Shown in pieces: positions 14,018 through 21,283 of a stretch of 54,632 nucleotides of DNA. The stretch comes from an uncultured Methylomonas sp. (GTDB taxonomy: Bacteria > Pseudomonadota > Gammaproteobacteria > Methylococcales > Methylomonadaceae). The stretch lies in the NCBI GenBank assembly GCA_936941155.1, contig CAKZJE010000053.1, positions 1-54,632 on the forward strand, in the 5' to 3' direction. A program made the translations under genes and the position numbers. Below the pieces are notes generated by a model. The model was not told the DNA's origin, ran no database searches, and saw only the letters and a program-made list of their open reading frames with translations. Every line of letters starts with the position of its first letter. Position 1 is the stretch's first letter.

Positions 14018-14503
14018 TTATTTAGTTGCCCAAGGTGGTGGTGCTTTGCCATCTGCTGGTGGTATTGACGTTGCCTTTGGTGCAAGTGCAATGCCATTGC
14101 CAGATGCTTTAAATCCAGCCACACTGTTAGATGCATCGTAATTGCCATTTGCTGGCGTGATTTTTAATTTTATGGATAAGTTGCCGCCAATTAATTGATC
14201 GGTATCTGATACTTTAGCTAAACCAATAGCACGCATGATTTCACCAAGTTGTTGGCGACCAATTTCCTCTGCTTGAGGATTTGGATTTTTAATGTTAATC
14301 ATTCCAAACACCACACGCCCTTGGTGTGTTGGTCCAAGAATAGTGTATTTGACATTGATGTACTGACCGTTGCCAGCTTTGGTTGTTTTGATTTCAGCAC
14401 CAGAAATAGCTGCTGTGTACCAGCCCTCTGGCAATGGTTCAAAGTTATTATTGATTGAAACCGGTAAGTCTTCTACGCTAAAAGTTTGTTCTAAAAAAGC
14501 CAT
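14018..14503 (-). CDS. DUF669-family SSB-like protein, 161 aa
   Basis: Begins MAFLEQTFSVEDLP, continues EPLPEGWYTAAISGAE and QYINVKYTILGPTHQGR (an OB-like beta core), then EEIGRQQLGEIMRAIGL, and ends in a flexible proline-rich tail PPADGKAPPPWATK. This is the layout of DUF669 proteins that sit beside Sak4-type recombinases and are thought to bind single-stranded DNA. The acidic tip usual in bacterial SSB is not present. It is third in the leftward operon. Confidence 0.85.
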   Translation of the reverse strand: MAFLEQTFSVEDLPVSINNNFEPLPEGWYTAAISGAEIKTTKAGNGQYINVKYTILGPTHQGRVVFGMINIKNPNPQAEEIGRQQLGEIMRAIGLAKVSDTDQLIGGNLSIKLKITPANGNYDASNSVAGFKASGNGIALAPKATSIPPADGKAPPPWATK

Positions 14504-14505
14504 GA

Positions 14506-14889
14506 TTATTCTCCAATTGTAATTTTATATGATGGTCTACCAGGTTTTGATGTAACAGCACCAAGTAAAACATCCGTTATTTCGGGTGAGCATCTTTTCC
14601 ACGCTGTCATGTTGATGGCGGGTGTCCATCTAAATAAAGCAGACAGATGCTCGGATAATCCATTTTCTGCCGCAATTTCTTGTAGCATTTCTGAATTAAC
14701 TTTTCTGTCAATTCGTCCAGTAACTTTGATAACAAGGTTACCAATTTTTTTTGTTTCAACGCCTTCGAGCGTTTCCTGTATCTTCATCAAAGAAGATATT
14801 TGATCTTCGATGTATCTACGCTCTGAAATGACGTAGTCTTCTTGCACTTTTAATTCTAACCAGCGGTTTGATAATTCTGTGATGCTCAT
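14506..14889 (-). CDS. Conserved phage protein between recombinase and SSB-like genes, 127 aa
   Basis: The N-terminal half is helical and charged (ELSNRWLELKVQEDYVI). The C-terminal half ends GRPSYKITIGE after a segment with FRWTPAINMTAWK. It lies between the Sak4-like and DUF669 genes and overlaps the former by ATGA, a common gene order, so a part in recombination is likely. I know no biochemical function. Confidence 0.65.
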   Translation of the reverse strand: MSITELSNRWLELKVQEDYVISERRYIEDQISSLMKIQETLEGVETKKIGNLVIKVTGRIDRKVNSEMLQEIAAENGLSEHLSALFRWTPAINMTAWKRCSPEITDVLLGAVTSKPGRPSYKITIGE

Positions 14890-15560
14890 TTTGCACCGCC
14901 AATTTCTTTAATGATTGCGCCTAGGTCTGGTTGCTCCCACGCTTGAAGTTTGCCGGATCTGTCTTTAGCCATCCAAAGACCATCGCTGTCGCACATTAAT
15001 GCGCGTTGCGCTACACCGTCAGCGTCTTTTTCAACGCGAAGTGCTAACACTAAATCAAAAAAGTATGGAAGCGTCTGGCCTAACTTAGCACCAGGCATTG
15101 AGGGTGCATACATCATTCTGCCTGTTTCGTCTTGTGACTTTTCAACCTTGGCGGTCATCAACACATTTTTACCAGGCAAATCACGGAAAGCACGAATCAA
15201 TGCCGTCATCTGCGTTGCCATCTCCCCATACGCAGCTCTGCCATCTTTGTTCTGTGTTTTTTCATGAATCAAAACAACTTCACCGATCTCAGATAAACTG
15301 TCTAAAATGACCGAGTCGAATTGATTGCCTTCTGGGGTTAACAGCCATGCGTAGATTTCATTTAAATCATTCATGTTAGAAACTTCAACATAAGGTATGT
15401 TGCTGTCTTTAATTGACAATAAGCCACCTTCCGCACTTATAATCACGGGATTTGGCATTGTGGTTGACAATGTTGTTTTGCCAGCACCTGCGTGTCCATA
15501 TACTAAAACCTTCACACCGTTAGCATGAACGTCAGATGTGTTTTTTAAATTTATAGCCAT
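14886..15560 (-). CDS. Sak4-like RecA-fold recombinase (AAA_24)
   Basis: A 224-residue ATPase with Walker A YGHAGAGKTTL (about residues 21-29), a sensor-like VIISAEGG, Walker B SVILDSLSEIG, and a terminal strand region NVLMTAKVEK. This arrangement is that of Sak4-type single-strand annealing proteins (a shortened RecA core), which work with an SSB partner. The DUF669 partner is two genes away. It is the first gene behind the leftward promoter, with a GGAGAAATAAA leader. Confidence 0.88.
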   Translation of the reverse strand: MAINLKNTSDVHANGVKVLVYGHAGAGKTTLSTTMPNPVIISAEGGLLSIKDSNIPYVEVSNMNDLNEIYAWLLTPEGNQFDSVILDSLSEIGEVVLIHEKTQNKDGRAAYGEMATQMTALIRAFRDLPGKNVLMTAKVEKSQDETGRMMYAPSMPGAKLGQTLPYFFDLVLALRVEKDADGVAQRALMCDSDGLWMAKDRSGKLQAWEQPDLGAIIKEIGGAK

Positions 15561-15616
15561 TTTATTTCTCCTTTTGCGAGCTGGTTGGAGGAATTCCGGT
15601 TAGCTCTTGGATACAG

Positions 15617-15645
15617 ATTATAAACATTGAAATATTAAATGTCAA
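15617..15645 (-). promoter_or_regulatory. Consensus leftward promoter of the early operon
   Basis: The minus strand reads TTGACA, 17 bases, TATAAT: a perfect match to the sigma-70 consensus, 57 bases from the first leftward start codon at 15560. It must be very strong unless repressed. One operator-like repeat lies within the spacer and another abuts the -35 box. Confidence 0.9.
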
Positions 15646-15658
15646 CATTAAAATATTA
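15624..15658. promoter_or_regulatory. Direct-repeat operator pair in the divergent control region
   Basis: ACATTGAAATATTA (15624-15637) and ACATTAAAATATTA (15645-15658) differ at one base and are spaced 21 bp apart, about two helical turns, so they face the same side of the DNA. A partial third copy (ACATTAACC) begins at 15679. They overlap the leftward promoter and lie upstream of a helix-turn-helix gene, whose product is the obvious candidate to bind them. Confidence 0.75.
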
Positions 15659-15706
15659 TTTATGATATTATTTATCAAACATTAACCACACACAGGAATA
15701 AAAAAA

Positions 15707-15892
15707 ATGATGAAGTTAGAGGACATGAGAAGTTTATTAAAGGATCGCAGAGTATCAATGATTGCAGAGGCAACAGGCATTCATTTCAACACTATCAGAG
15801 AGATTAGAGATAACGAGAACGCTAATCCGACTTATAAAGTAATGCTGAAATTAACTGACTATTTGGAAAGCAACAATGGCAGATCTAACTAA
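15707..15892 (+). CDS. Small helix-turn-helix regulator, 61 aa
   Basis: The whole protein is a single HTH domain of the Cro/CI kind: LKDRRVSMIAEATGIHFNTI (helices 2-3) followed by a recognition-helix region with REIRDNENANPTY and a closing helix YKVMLKLTDYL. It starts at ATG 15707 (or 15710) behind AGGA. It is divergent from the leftward operon and overlaps the primase gene by 17 bases. It is likely to repress the leftward promoter, its own transcript, or both. No integrase is present, so a lysogeny switch is not implied. Confidence 0.85.
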   Translation: MMKLEDMRSLLKDRRVSMIAEATGIHFNTIREIRDNENANPTYKVMLKLTDYLESNNGRSN

Positions 15893-17888
15893 TATATTTA
15901 ATGGAAGTTTTTATCCGCCAGTAGAAACGGTACCAGAGTCACCCGAATCGCAATTGTGCAATGCAATGCGTGATGTTGGGATTGATCCGCCATCTACCAT
16001 TTATATGGACGGGAAAATTCATCGTTTTAAAACCAATTCAAAAGGATCATCGGGTGCGGGTGACAAAACCGGTTGGTATATTTGTTATAGTGACAACACA
16101 CCAGCAGGACGCTTTGGCGACTGGCGTGCTGGAATTGAAGTATCATTTCGTGCAGACATTGGGCGAAAGTTTACTGCCGCAGAGGAGATGGCGCACTCGC
16201 GCAGAATGTCAGAAGCTAAAGCTGCGCGTGATGCTGAGTTAGCAAAGCAACATGAAGTCACTGAGGATGTGGTGGCAAAGATATGGGCAGATTGCACGCC
16301 AGCCAATAAAGATCATCCGTACCTAAAAAAGAAAAGCATCTGCGTACATGGATCAAGAGTTACTGGTGATGGACGACTTGTTGTGCCACTCTATAATCAA
16401 GATGGAACACTGTCAACGCTTCAGTACATCTCAAATGATGGCGGAAAACTTTATCACAAAGGTGGCGCGACAGGCGGAAAGTTTTGGTCAATTGGGAATG
16501 CGGAGAATCCAAAGACTATTTTTATTGCAGAAGGTTTTGCCACAGCCGCCACCATTCATGAGGCAACCGGCAGTATTTGCATCGTGGCCTACTCAGCATC
16601 AAACATTGTTCCGGTGACAGGTATCATGCGTGAAACGTATGGCGCAACACAGGACATTGTCATTGTGGCTGATAACGATTCATCTGGCGTGGGTATGCGC
16701 TACGCAGAGCAGGCATCAGCAAAGCACGGTGCAAGAATAGTTTCACCGCCAGAGCTTGGTGATGCAAACGACTACGTTGCCAATGGTGGTGATCTGTTAA
16801 GTTTACTCATGCCACCAAAGGATAATTGGTTAGTACCAGCAGACGATTTAAGCACACAACCTTCGCCAATAAAATGGCTTATAAAAGGTTGGATACAAGA
16901 AGAAGCGTTGATCATGATTCATGGCCCATCTGGTGGTGGTAAAACATTCATGGTACTTGATCAATGCCTTCGCATTGCATCGGGAGGTGGTGAATGGATG
17001 GGACATAAAGTGAAGGCTGGCTCAGTGGGTTACTTTGCCGGTGAAGGCCATCACGGACTGCGTGGTCGAATCGCGGCTTGGAAACAAAAGCATCAGATTA
17101 GCAAACTTAATATGTGGGTATCAAAGTCTGGGTGCGATCTTAACACGCCATCGGGTTATCAACGTGTACGCGAAGCACTGCTAAGTCTTGATGAGCGACC
17201 AAGCATGATTGTTTTTGATACCTTGCATCGGTTTCTTCTTGGCGACGAGAACTCAGCACAAGACGCAAAAAGCATGTTAGATGCATGCGCGGCATTGATG
17301 ATGGAGTTTGGTTGTACTGTCGTGCTAGTACATCACACAGGGGTATCTGCTGAAACGCAACACAGGGCGCGTGGATCGTCTGCATGGCGTGGCGCACTCG
17401 ATATTGAAATCAGTGTTGCGCCTGGTGATGAAAACAAGCCAATGCAAATATCACAAAAGAAATCAAAAGATGCTGAGTTAACTTTGGATGTTTATGCAAC
17501 GCTTGAAAAGATTGCAATCACAGGTTGGATTGATGAGGACGGCGATCAAGTGTATAGCGCGGTGTTATCGCCCACTGATGCGCCTGTGGCAATCAAAAAA
17601 GATTCAAAGTTAGATTCACACAGAAAGTTATTTGAAAAGGTTTGGTTCGCAACAGGAACAGAAGTCAGAGAGGAGATGCCTTATATTAGCCGATCAGCGT
17701 TTATGGCAAAACTGGATGCTGATGGCTGGGCAAAAAGAACAGCAGAGAATGCTTTAAAGCCATCAACCACAAATGGCTTTGTAAATTTGATGGAAGGCGG
17801 TGACGTGATAAAACCATTTGAGCATGGCTGGATCATGATTGATCAAGTGAATGCCTCAGCACTTATTATGATGAAGAATGAGAAATAA
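15876..17888 (+). CDS. Toprim primase-helicase (RepA/AAA_25-like)
   Basis: A 670-residue replication protein. The N-terminal part contains a segment with GWYICYSDNTPAGRFGDWR, common to these phage primases. A Toprim domain follows (about residues 195-300), with IFIAEGFATAATI (catalytic Glu) and DIVIVADNDSSGVGM (acidic pair). The C-terminal half is a RecA-fold hexameric helicase: Walker A HGPSGGGKTF, Walker B MIVFDTLHRF, VVLVHHTG and RGSSAWRGALD. With no phage DNA polymerase found, it should prime and unwind for the host replisome. A GGGCG repeat cluster that may be the origin lies directly downstream. Confidence 0.92.
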   Translation: MADLTNIFNGSFYPPVETVPESPESQLCNAMRDVGIDPPSTIYMDGKIHRFKTNSKGSSGAGDKTGWYICYSDNTPAGRFGDWRAGIEVSFRADIGRKFTAAEEMAHSRRMSEAKAARDAELAKQHEVTEDVVAKIWADCTPANKDHPYLKKKSICVHGSRVTGDGRLVVPLYNQDGTLSTLQYISNDGGKLYHKGGATGGKFWSIGNAENPKTIFIAEGFATAATIHEATGSICIVAYSASNIVPVTGIMRETYGATQDIVIVADNDSSGVGMRYAEQASAKHGARIVSPPELGDANDYVANGGDLLSLLMPPKDNWLVPADDLSTQPSPIKWLIKGWIQEEALIMIHGPSGGGKTFMVLDQCLRIASGGGEWMGHKVKAGSVGYFAGEGHHGLRGRIAAWKQKHQISKLNMWVSKSGCDLNTPSGYQRVREALLSLDERPSMIVFDTLHRFLLGDENSAQDAKSMLDACAALMMEFGCTVVLVHHTGVSAETQHRARGSSAWRGALDIEISVAPGDENKPMQISQKKSKDAELTLDVYATLEKIAITGWIDEDGDQVYSAVLSPTDAPVAIKKDSKLDSHRKLFEKVWFATGTEVREEMPYISRSAFMAKLDADGWAKRTAENALKPSTTNGFVNLMEGGDVIKPFEHGWIMIDQVNASALIMMKNEK

Positions 17889-17891
17889 TGG

Positions 17892-18008
17892 AACGCCCTA
17901 AACGCCCTAGGGCGGTATTTAAGTTAGGGCGGGCGTTTTGACAAAAACAGCATAAATAACGCCCGCCCACGCCCTACTTTCTTTAGAAGTAGGGCGGGTA
18001 GGGCGTTT
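17892..18008. repeat. GGGCG/CGCCC repeat cluster, candidate replication origin
   Basis: A tandem pair AACGCCCTA (17892-17900, 17901-17909) opens the cluster and forms part of a 12-bp palindrome CGCCCTAGGGCG (17903-17914). TTAGGGCGGGCGTT (17924-17937) pairs with AACGCCCGCCC (17958-17968). A second long hairpin joins AACGCCCGCCCACGCCCTAC with AAGTAGGGCGGGTAGGGCGT around a CTTTAG loop. The cluster is the most GC-rich stretch nearby, starts 4 bases after the primase-helicase stop, and is followed by AT-rich DNA. Iterons of an origin, binding sites of a regulator, or a compound terminator are all possible. Confidence 0.75.
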
Positions 18009-18043
18009 ATGTTGTGCGAACTTTTAAGCGTAATAAATCCATG

Positions 18044-18069
18044 TATAATTTTTTAAAATGCTGTATAAT
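18044..18069 (+). promoter_or_regulatory. Tandem TGTATAATT boxes, putative rightward promoter
   Basis: TGTATAATT occurs at 18042-18050 and again at 18062-18070, exactly 20 bp apart. Both contain a perfect -10 hexamer. No good -35 sequence lies at 17 bp from either, so an extended -10 or an activator is needed. Transcription from here would start in the structured leader of the 18197 gene. Confidence 0.45.
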
Positions 18070-18077
18070 TATTTCTA

Positions 18078-18183
18078 GGTTGTGAAAGACCGATAAGTTA
18101 AGAAGTTAAACAAAACCGAATTTAGAATCTGAGCAGCAACTTCTTACTGCAACTTTCACCAGATTACAAAGACGGTTTTTTTT
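18078..18183 (+). promoter_or_regulatory. Structured leader upstream of the 109-aa gene
   Basis: Two nested stems can form: GTGAAAG with CTTTCAC, and inside it AAGAAGTT with AACTTCTT. An alternative pairing joins AAAACCG with CGGTTTT, which is followed by a T run just before the start codon. The mutually exclusive stems and the T run look like an attenuator or riboswitch-like leader. No known riboswitch class is recognised, and it does not fold as a tRNA. Confidence 0.5.
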
Positions 18184-18196
18184 ATGGGTAAAATTT

Positions 18197-18526
18197 ATGA
18201 GCAATGTATTATTTGGCGGAACACATCCAAAGACAGAAGATTATTTAGCTATTGGAAAAGTTAGCGATTTTAAAAATGTTGAATGGATATTTTACAATCG
18301 AATATTTAACACTGGTGAAGTTGGAGATTGGATTAATTTTAAACTTGTTGGCGATGGGTATTTGAATTCAAAAATTAATTTTTGGTTAGCTTATAATCTT
18401 GAAGAAAAAAGATTTGCCAAAACTAAAGATTCATTTTACTTAAAAGAAAAATACAGTGATTTGTACAATGATTTAATTTTATTTATTGAAAGCAATAAAG
18501 ATTGTTTTAACGGAGAAAGAAAATGA
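18197..18526 (+). CDS. Hypothetical protein, 109 aa
   Basis: A soluble protein rich in Phe, Tyr and Asn (for example WIFYNRIFNTGEVGDW), with an AT-rich codon use lower in GC than its neighbours. I recognise no domain. The Shine-Dalgarno is weak (GGGTAAAATTT). It overlaps the next gene by 4 bases (ATGA). Confidence 0.6.
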   Translation: MSNVLFGGTHPKTEDYLAIGKVSDFKNVEWIFYNRIFNTGEVGDWINFKLVGDGYLNSKINFWLAYNLEEKRFAKTKDSFYLKEKYSDLYNDLILFIESNKDCFNGERK

Positions 18527-18693
18527 ATGAAGATATTGAACGTCGTGATTATTTTGCGGCACATGCGATGCAGGGGTTATTGGCAAGAGGATCTGCTGTG
18601 GCAATTGAAAGCGTTGCAAATCTTGCATATATTATTGCAGATAGTATGATTGCTCAAAGAGTAGCACCAGAGCATCCAGAAGACGAAGATTAA
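18523..18693 (+). CDS. Conserved small phage protein, 56 aa
   Basis: It begins MNEDIERRDYFAAHAMQGLL and continues with a helix (AIESVANLAYIIADSMIA) and an acidic tail. The RDYFA-A-x-AM-x-x-LL opening with a later AY-x-IAD-x-M segment is a common small phage protein of unknown role, often near replication or lysis genes. The preceding gene carries GGAG 7 bases upstream of the ATG. Confidence 0.75.
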   Translation: MNEDIERRDYFAAHAMQGLLARGSAVAIESVANLAYIIADSMIAQRVAPEHPEDED

Positions 18694-18698
18694 CTATA

Positions 18699-18755
18699 CA
18701 AGCACATCACGGTATTTTTATTTTTGGCGATTTATTAATGGCTGTGGTGTGCTTG
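18699..18755. repeat. 12-bp inverted repeat with 33-base AT-rich loop
   Basis: CAAGCACATCAC (18699-18710) pairs with GTGGTGTGCTTG (18744-18755), with one G-U pair. The right arm is followed by GTTTTAATT, so it can act as a terminator for the 56-aa gene. The long AT-rich loop would also suit a protein-binding site. Confidence 0.55.
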
Positions 18756-18771
18756 GTTTTAATTATGAAGA

Positions 18772-18870
18772 ATGGCTCTCAATCCAGCAAAAGAGATCTC
18801 GTTCTCTAAGGTGAGTGTGGGTGAAGATGGTAAGCTCGTTACCACACAGGGAGTCATTCTTGATAGTTAA
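18772..18870 (+). CDS. Possible tiny gene, 32 aa
   Basis: The frame begins MALNPAKEISFSKVSVGEDG and ends at TAA 18868-18870. The amino acid composition looks protein-like and the GAAG upstream is a weak ribosome-binding site. The next frame (18860-18958) overlaps its end in the +1 phase, so the two might be one protein read through a frameshift or an ancestral gene split by a mutation. Confidence 0.35.
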   Translation: MALNPAKEISFSKVSVGEDGKLVTTQGVILDS

Positions 18871-18958
18871 TGCGCAGGCTGATGCGCTGAATAGCACACT
18901 CGCAGGGTTAGCTAAGAGTCCCAAGTCGGAAATCAGTACCGACAACTATCAGTTTTAA
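18860..18958 (+). CDS. Possible TTG-start tiny gene, 32 aa
   Basis: TTG at 18860 is preceded by AGGGAG with a 6-base spacer, a strong ribosome-binding site. The product would contain VNAQADALNSTLAGLAKSPK and end TDNYQF at TAA 18956-18958, directly before a terminator. It is in the +1 frame relative to the 18772 frame and overlaps it by 11 bases. The function is unknown. Confidence 0.35.
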   Translation: MIVNAQADALNSTLAGLAKSPKSEISTDNYQF

Positions 18959-18964
18959 ACACGG

Positions 18965-19002
18965 CCACCACTCATTGCAGTTTATGGCGTGGTGGTTTTT
19001 TT
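18965..19002 (+). terminator. Intrinsic terminator upstream of the terminase operon
   Basis: CCACCAC (18965-18971) pairs with GTGGTGG (18989-18995) across a 17-base loop, followed by seven T residues. It separates the early rightward transcript from the terminase genes. Confidence 0.8.
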
Positions 19003-19224
19003 AACTATCAATAAAAGCATTGCTCGCTCTCACCGCAAATGAGAACCTTGCAGCCGTTAATGTTGATAAAGCGCAATAGCTACGCGCTCAACGACGGCTA
19101 CGGTCATTTGAGAAAATGGCGTACTACTACGATAGGGCAGGCGCAAACTGAATCGTAGGGGGCAGTAAACAGTGCTTTTATTGATACTTATGGATTTATT
19201 TTTAGTGCAATCGAGAGGTGGCAG

Positions 19225-19734
19225 ATGGCAAAAAGGGCGACGATAGAGGATTGGAGTAAAGCACAGGTGCTTTTTGAGATCGGCAAGAGTCTGAATGAGA
19301 TTCAAAACGAGGTGGGGATTGATCGCGCTACAATCTCGAAAAAAGCAAAAGCAGAAGGATGGGAAAAGCAAAAACTTCAACACCTTGTGGTAGATTCTGT
19401 GCGGGTTCAGTCAGAAATTTCAACTTTAACTTCAACAGCAAAAGACATTGTTGAACATGAAATTGATGACAGGCTTAAACATTTAGAGTTCTTCAAGCGT
19501 TCTACAATGAAAAACTTATCAACAATGATGCGCAAAGTGGATGAAACTTTGACCATCCAAGAGCATAGTGCAGCGCAAACGGCACTGCAAAAAGGAAAGG
19601 AAACGATCCTCGGTAAAGACATTGATACCGCAATTCAGATCAACAACACGCAACAAACCGCTGGCGACTTCAAAGGGTTGAGCGATGATGAGCTGGATAC
19701 GATGCATGCGTTATTGCAAAAGGCGAGTGCGTGA
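19225..19734 (+). CDS. terS: Terminase small subunit
   Basis: A 169-residue DNA-recognition subunit. The N terminus is a helix-turn-helix (IGKSLNEIQNEVGIDRATI, then SKKAKAEGW), followed by a helical oligomerisation region (EHEIDDRLKHLEFFKR) and a short acidic tail (SDDELDTMHALLQK). It is recognised by the HTH, its size and its position immediately before terL, which it overlaps as GTGA. The start has AGAGG six bases upstream. Confidence 0.9.
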   Translation: MAKRATIEDWSKAQVLFEIGKSLNEIQNEVGIDRATISKKAKAEGWEKQKLQHLVVDSVRVQSEISTLTSTAKDIVEHEIDDRLKHLEFFKRSTMKNLSTMMRKVDETLTIQEHSAAQTALQKGKETILGKDIDTAIQINNTQQTAGDFKGLSDDELDTMHALLQKASA

Positions 19735-21281
19735 CACTGCTCGAAAAGGTCAAGGCTGAGAAAGCACGTCGCGCGGCTTCGGCATCACTCTATGAGTTTG
19801 TTAAGCAGTCATGGCATGTGGTTGAACCTGGCGTTCCGTTTATGGAGTCATGGCACATCGAGGAGATCTGTGAGCATCTCGAAGCCGTCAGTGCTGGCGA
19901 GATACATCGACTGCTAATCAACATCCCTCCTCGCCATTCCAAGTCAACGATTGTGTCAGTGATGTGGCCTGCATGGGAGTGGATCACGGATCCTGCGCAG
20001 AAGTTTTTGTGTGCATCGTACTCTGGCACGCTGTCAACACGCGACAACTTGAAGACAAGGCGATTGCTACAGTCACCTTGGTATCAAGAACGCTGGGGTC
20101 ACATGTTCAAGTTTGCTGGCGATCAGAACGCAAAGCAACGCTTCGAGAATGATAAGACCGGTTATCGACTTGCAACATCTGTTGGTGGTACAGCAACGGG
20201 TGAGGGTGGATCACGTCTGATACTGGACGATCCTCATGGCGCACAGGCGGCTCAGTCCGAGGCAATGCGTGAGTCAGATCTCGAATGGTTTGACATGGTG
20301 TGGTCAACACGTCTGAACAATCCCAAGACCGATGCGATGGTGACAGTCATGCAACGTCTGCACGAGCGCGACATCAGTGGTCATATCCTCCACGACATCA
20401 AGGGCTGGGAGCATATCTGTATCCCCGCAGAGTGGGACGGGAAGCATCGCAAGACTATCCTTGGTGCGTATGATCCACGCAAAGTAAAAGGCGAGCTGAT
20501 CTGTCCAGACCGGTTTGGTGACAAAGAAATCACGATGCTCAAGCAATTGCTTGGATCGTATGGCAGTGCCGGTCAGTTGCAACAGGATCCAACGCCAAGT
20601 GGTGGTGGTATCCTCAAGACTAAACACTTTGGCTTATGGTCAGCAGATGATGGACTGCCTCCGTTTGAGTACATCCTACAGTCATACGACTGCGCGTTCA
20701 CTGAGAAAACAACAGGCGATCCAACAGCTTGCACAGTCTGGGCGATTTTTACGCATGAAGGGTTGCACAACGCGATGCTAATCGATGCATGGGACGAACA
20801 CCTTAGCTACCCAGATCTTCGCGCCAGAGCCATCAAAGATTGGGGTACAGAGTATGGTGGCATGAGCAAAGAGTCACCTCATTCACGCGCACGCAGACCG
20901 GATCGTATTTTGGTTGAAGCGAAGGCAAGTGGTCAGTCTTTATTGCAAGACCTGAGATTGGCGAAAGTTCCGGCAGTGGGTTATAATCCTGACAGAGCAG
21001 ACAAGATTTCACGAGCGCACCAAGCTGCACCTACACTTGAGCTAGGATTGTTGTGGATTCCAGAGTCTAAAAAGAATCGCGGCCAACCTGTTAGTTGGGC
21101 ATCCGCATTTTTAAAACAACTGGCGAAGTTTCCCGTTGCCGAGCATGACGACTACGTTGACACCTTCACGCAAGCCATCATCTACTTCAAGAATGATCGA
21201 TGGTTTGAGCTACCTGAAGCCAAAGACTATGATGACGTGCCAAGCAAAGCGAAACCGAGAATCAATCCTTACGCGGTGTAG
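19731..21281 (+). CDS. terL: Terminase large subunit
   Basis: A 516-residue packaging motor. The ATPase has the Walker A variant NIPPRHSKSTI (about residues 63-73), the adenine-binding W near AWEW, and Walker B RLILDDPHG. The C-terminal nuclease domain (RNase H-like) has LQSYDCAFTEKTTGDPTACTVW and later acidic residues in EHDDYVDTF. It starts at GTG 19731, overlapping terS. Codon use is more GC-rich than in the following polyvalent gene. A headful or a cos mechanism cannot be told apart from this sequence. Confidence 0.95.
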   Translation: MTLLEKVKAEKARRAASASLYEFVKQSWHVVEPGVPFMESWHIEEICEHLEAVSAGEIHRLLINIPPRHSKSTIVSVMWPAWEWITDPAQKFLCASYSGTLSTRDNLKTRRLLQSPWYQERWGHMFKFAGDQNAKQRFENDKTGYRLATSVGGTATGEGGSRLILDDPHGAQAAQSEAMRESDLEWFDMVWSTRLNNPKTDAMVTVMQRLHERDISGHILHDIKGWEHICIPAEWDGKHRKTILGAYDPRKVKGELICPDRFGDKEITMLKQLLGSYGSAGQLQQDPTPSGGGILKTKHFGLWSADDGLPPFEYILQSYDCAFTEKTTGDPTACTVWAIFTHEGLHNAMLIDAWDEHLSYPDLRARAIKDWGTEYGGMSKESPHSRARRPDRILVEAKASGQSLLQDLRLAKVPAVGYNPDRADKISRAHQAAPTLELGLLWIPESKKNRGQPVSWASAFLKQLAKFPVAEHDDYVDTFTQAIIYFKNDRWFELPEAKDYDDVPSKAKPRINPYAV

Positions 21282-21283
21282 AC

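Larger units (their letters stand above)
18694..19224. other. 531-base intergenic region before the terminase genes
   Basis: No long gene is found here. The stretch holds a long inverted repeat (18699-18755), two short frames that could be tiny genes (18772-18870 and 18860-18958) and a terminator (18965-19002). A further stretch (19003-19224) contains only a 39-codon plus-strand frame (19039-19158) with no good ribosome-binding site. The position just upstream of terS is where packaging sites (pac or cos) usually lie, but I see no sequence that identifies one. Confidence 0.6.

Noticed and set aside
18078-18183. Structured leader examined as a tRNA
   Set aside because: No cloverleaf with a D arm, an anticodon arm and a TPsiC motif can be drawn; the stems nest instead of branching.
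18184-18264. 26-codon frame starting at the ATG just before the 109-aa gene
   Set aside because: It overlaps the start of the longer gene in another frame, lacks an SD of its own and has no supporting features.
19039-19158. 39-codon frame upstream of terS
   Set aside because: It has no ribosome-binding site and no recognisable sequence. It is mentioned only as part of the intergenic region.
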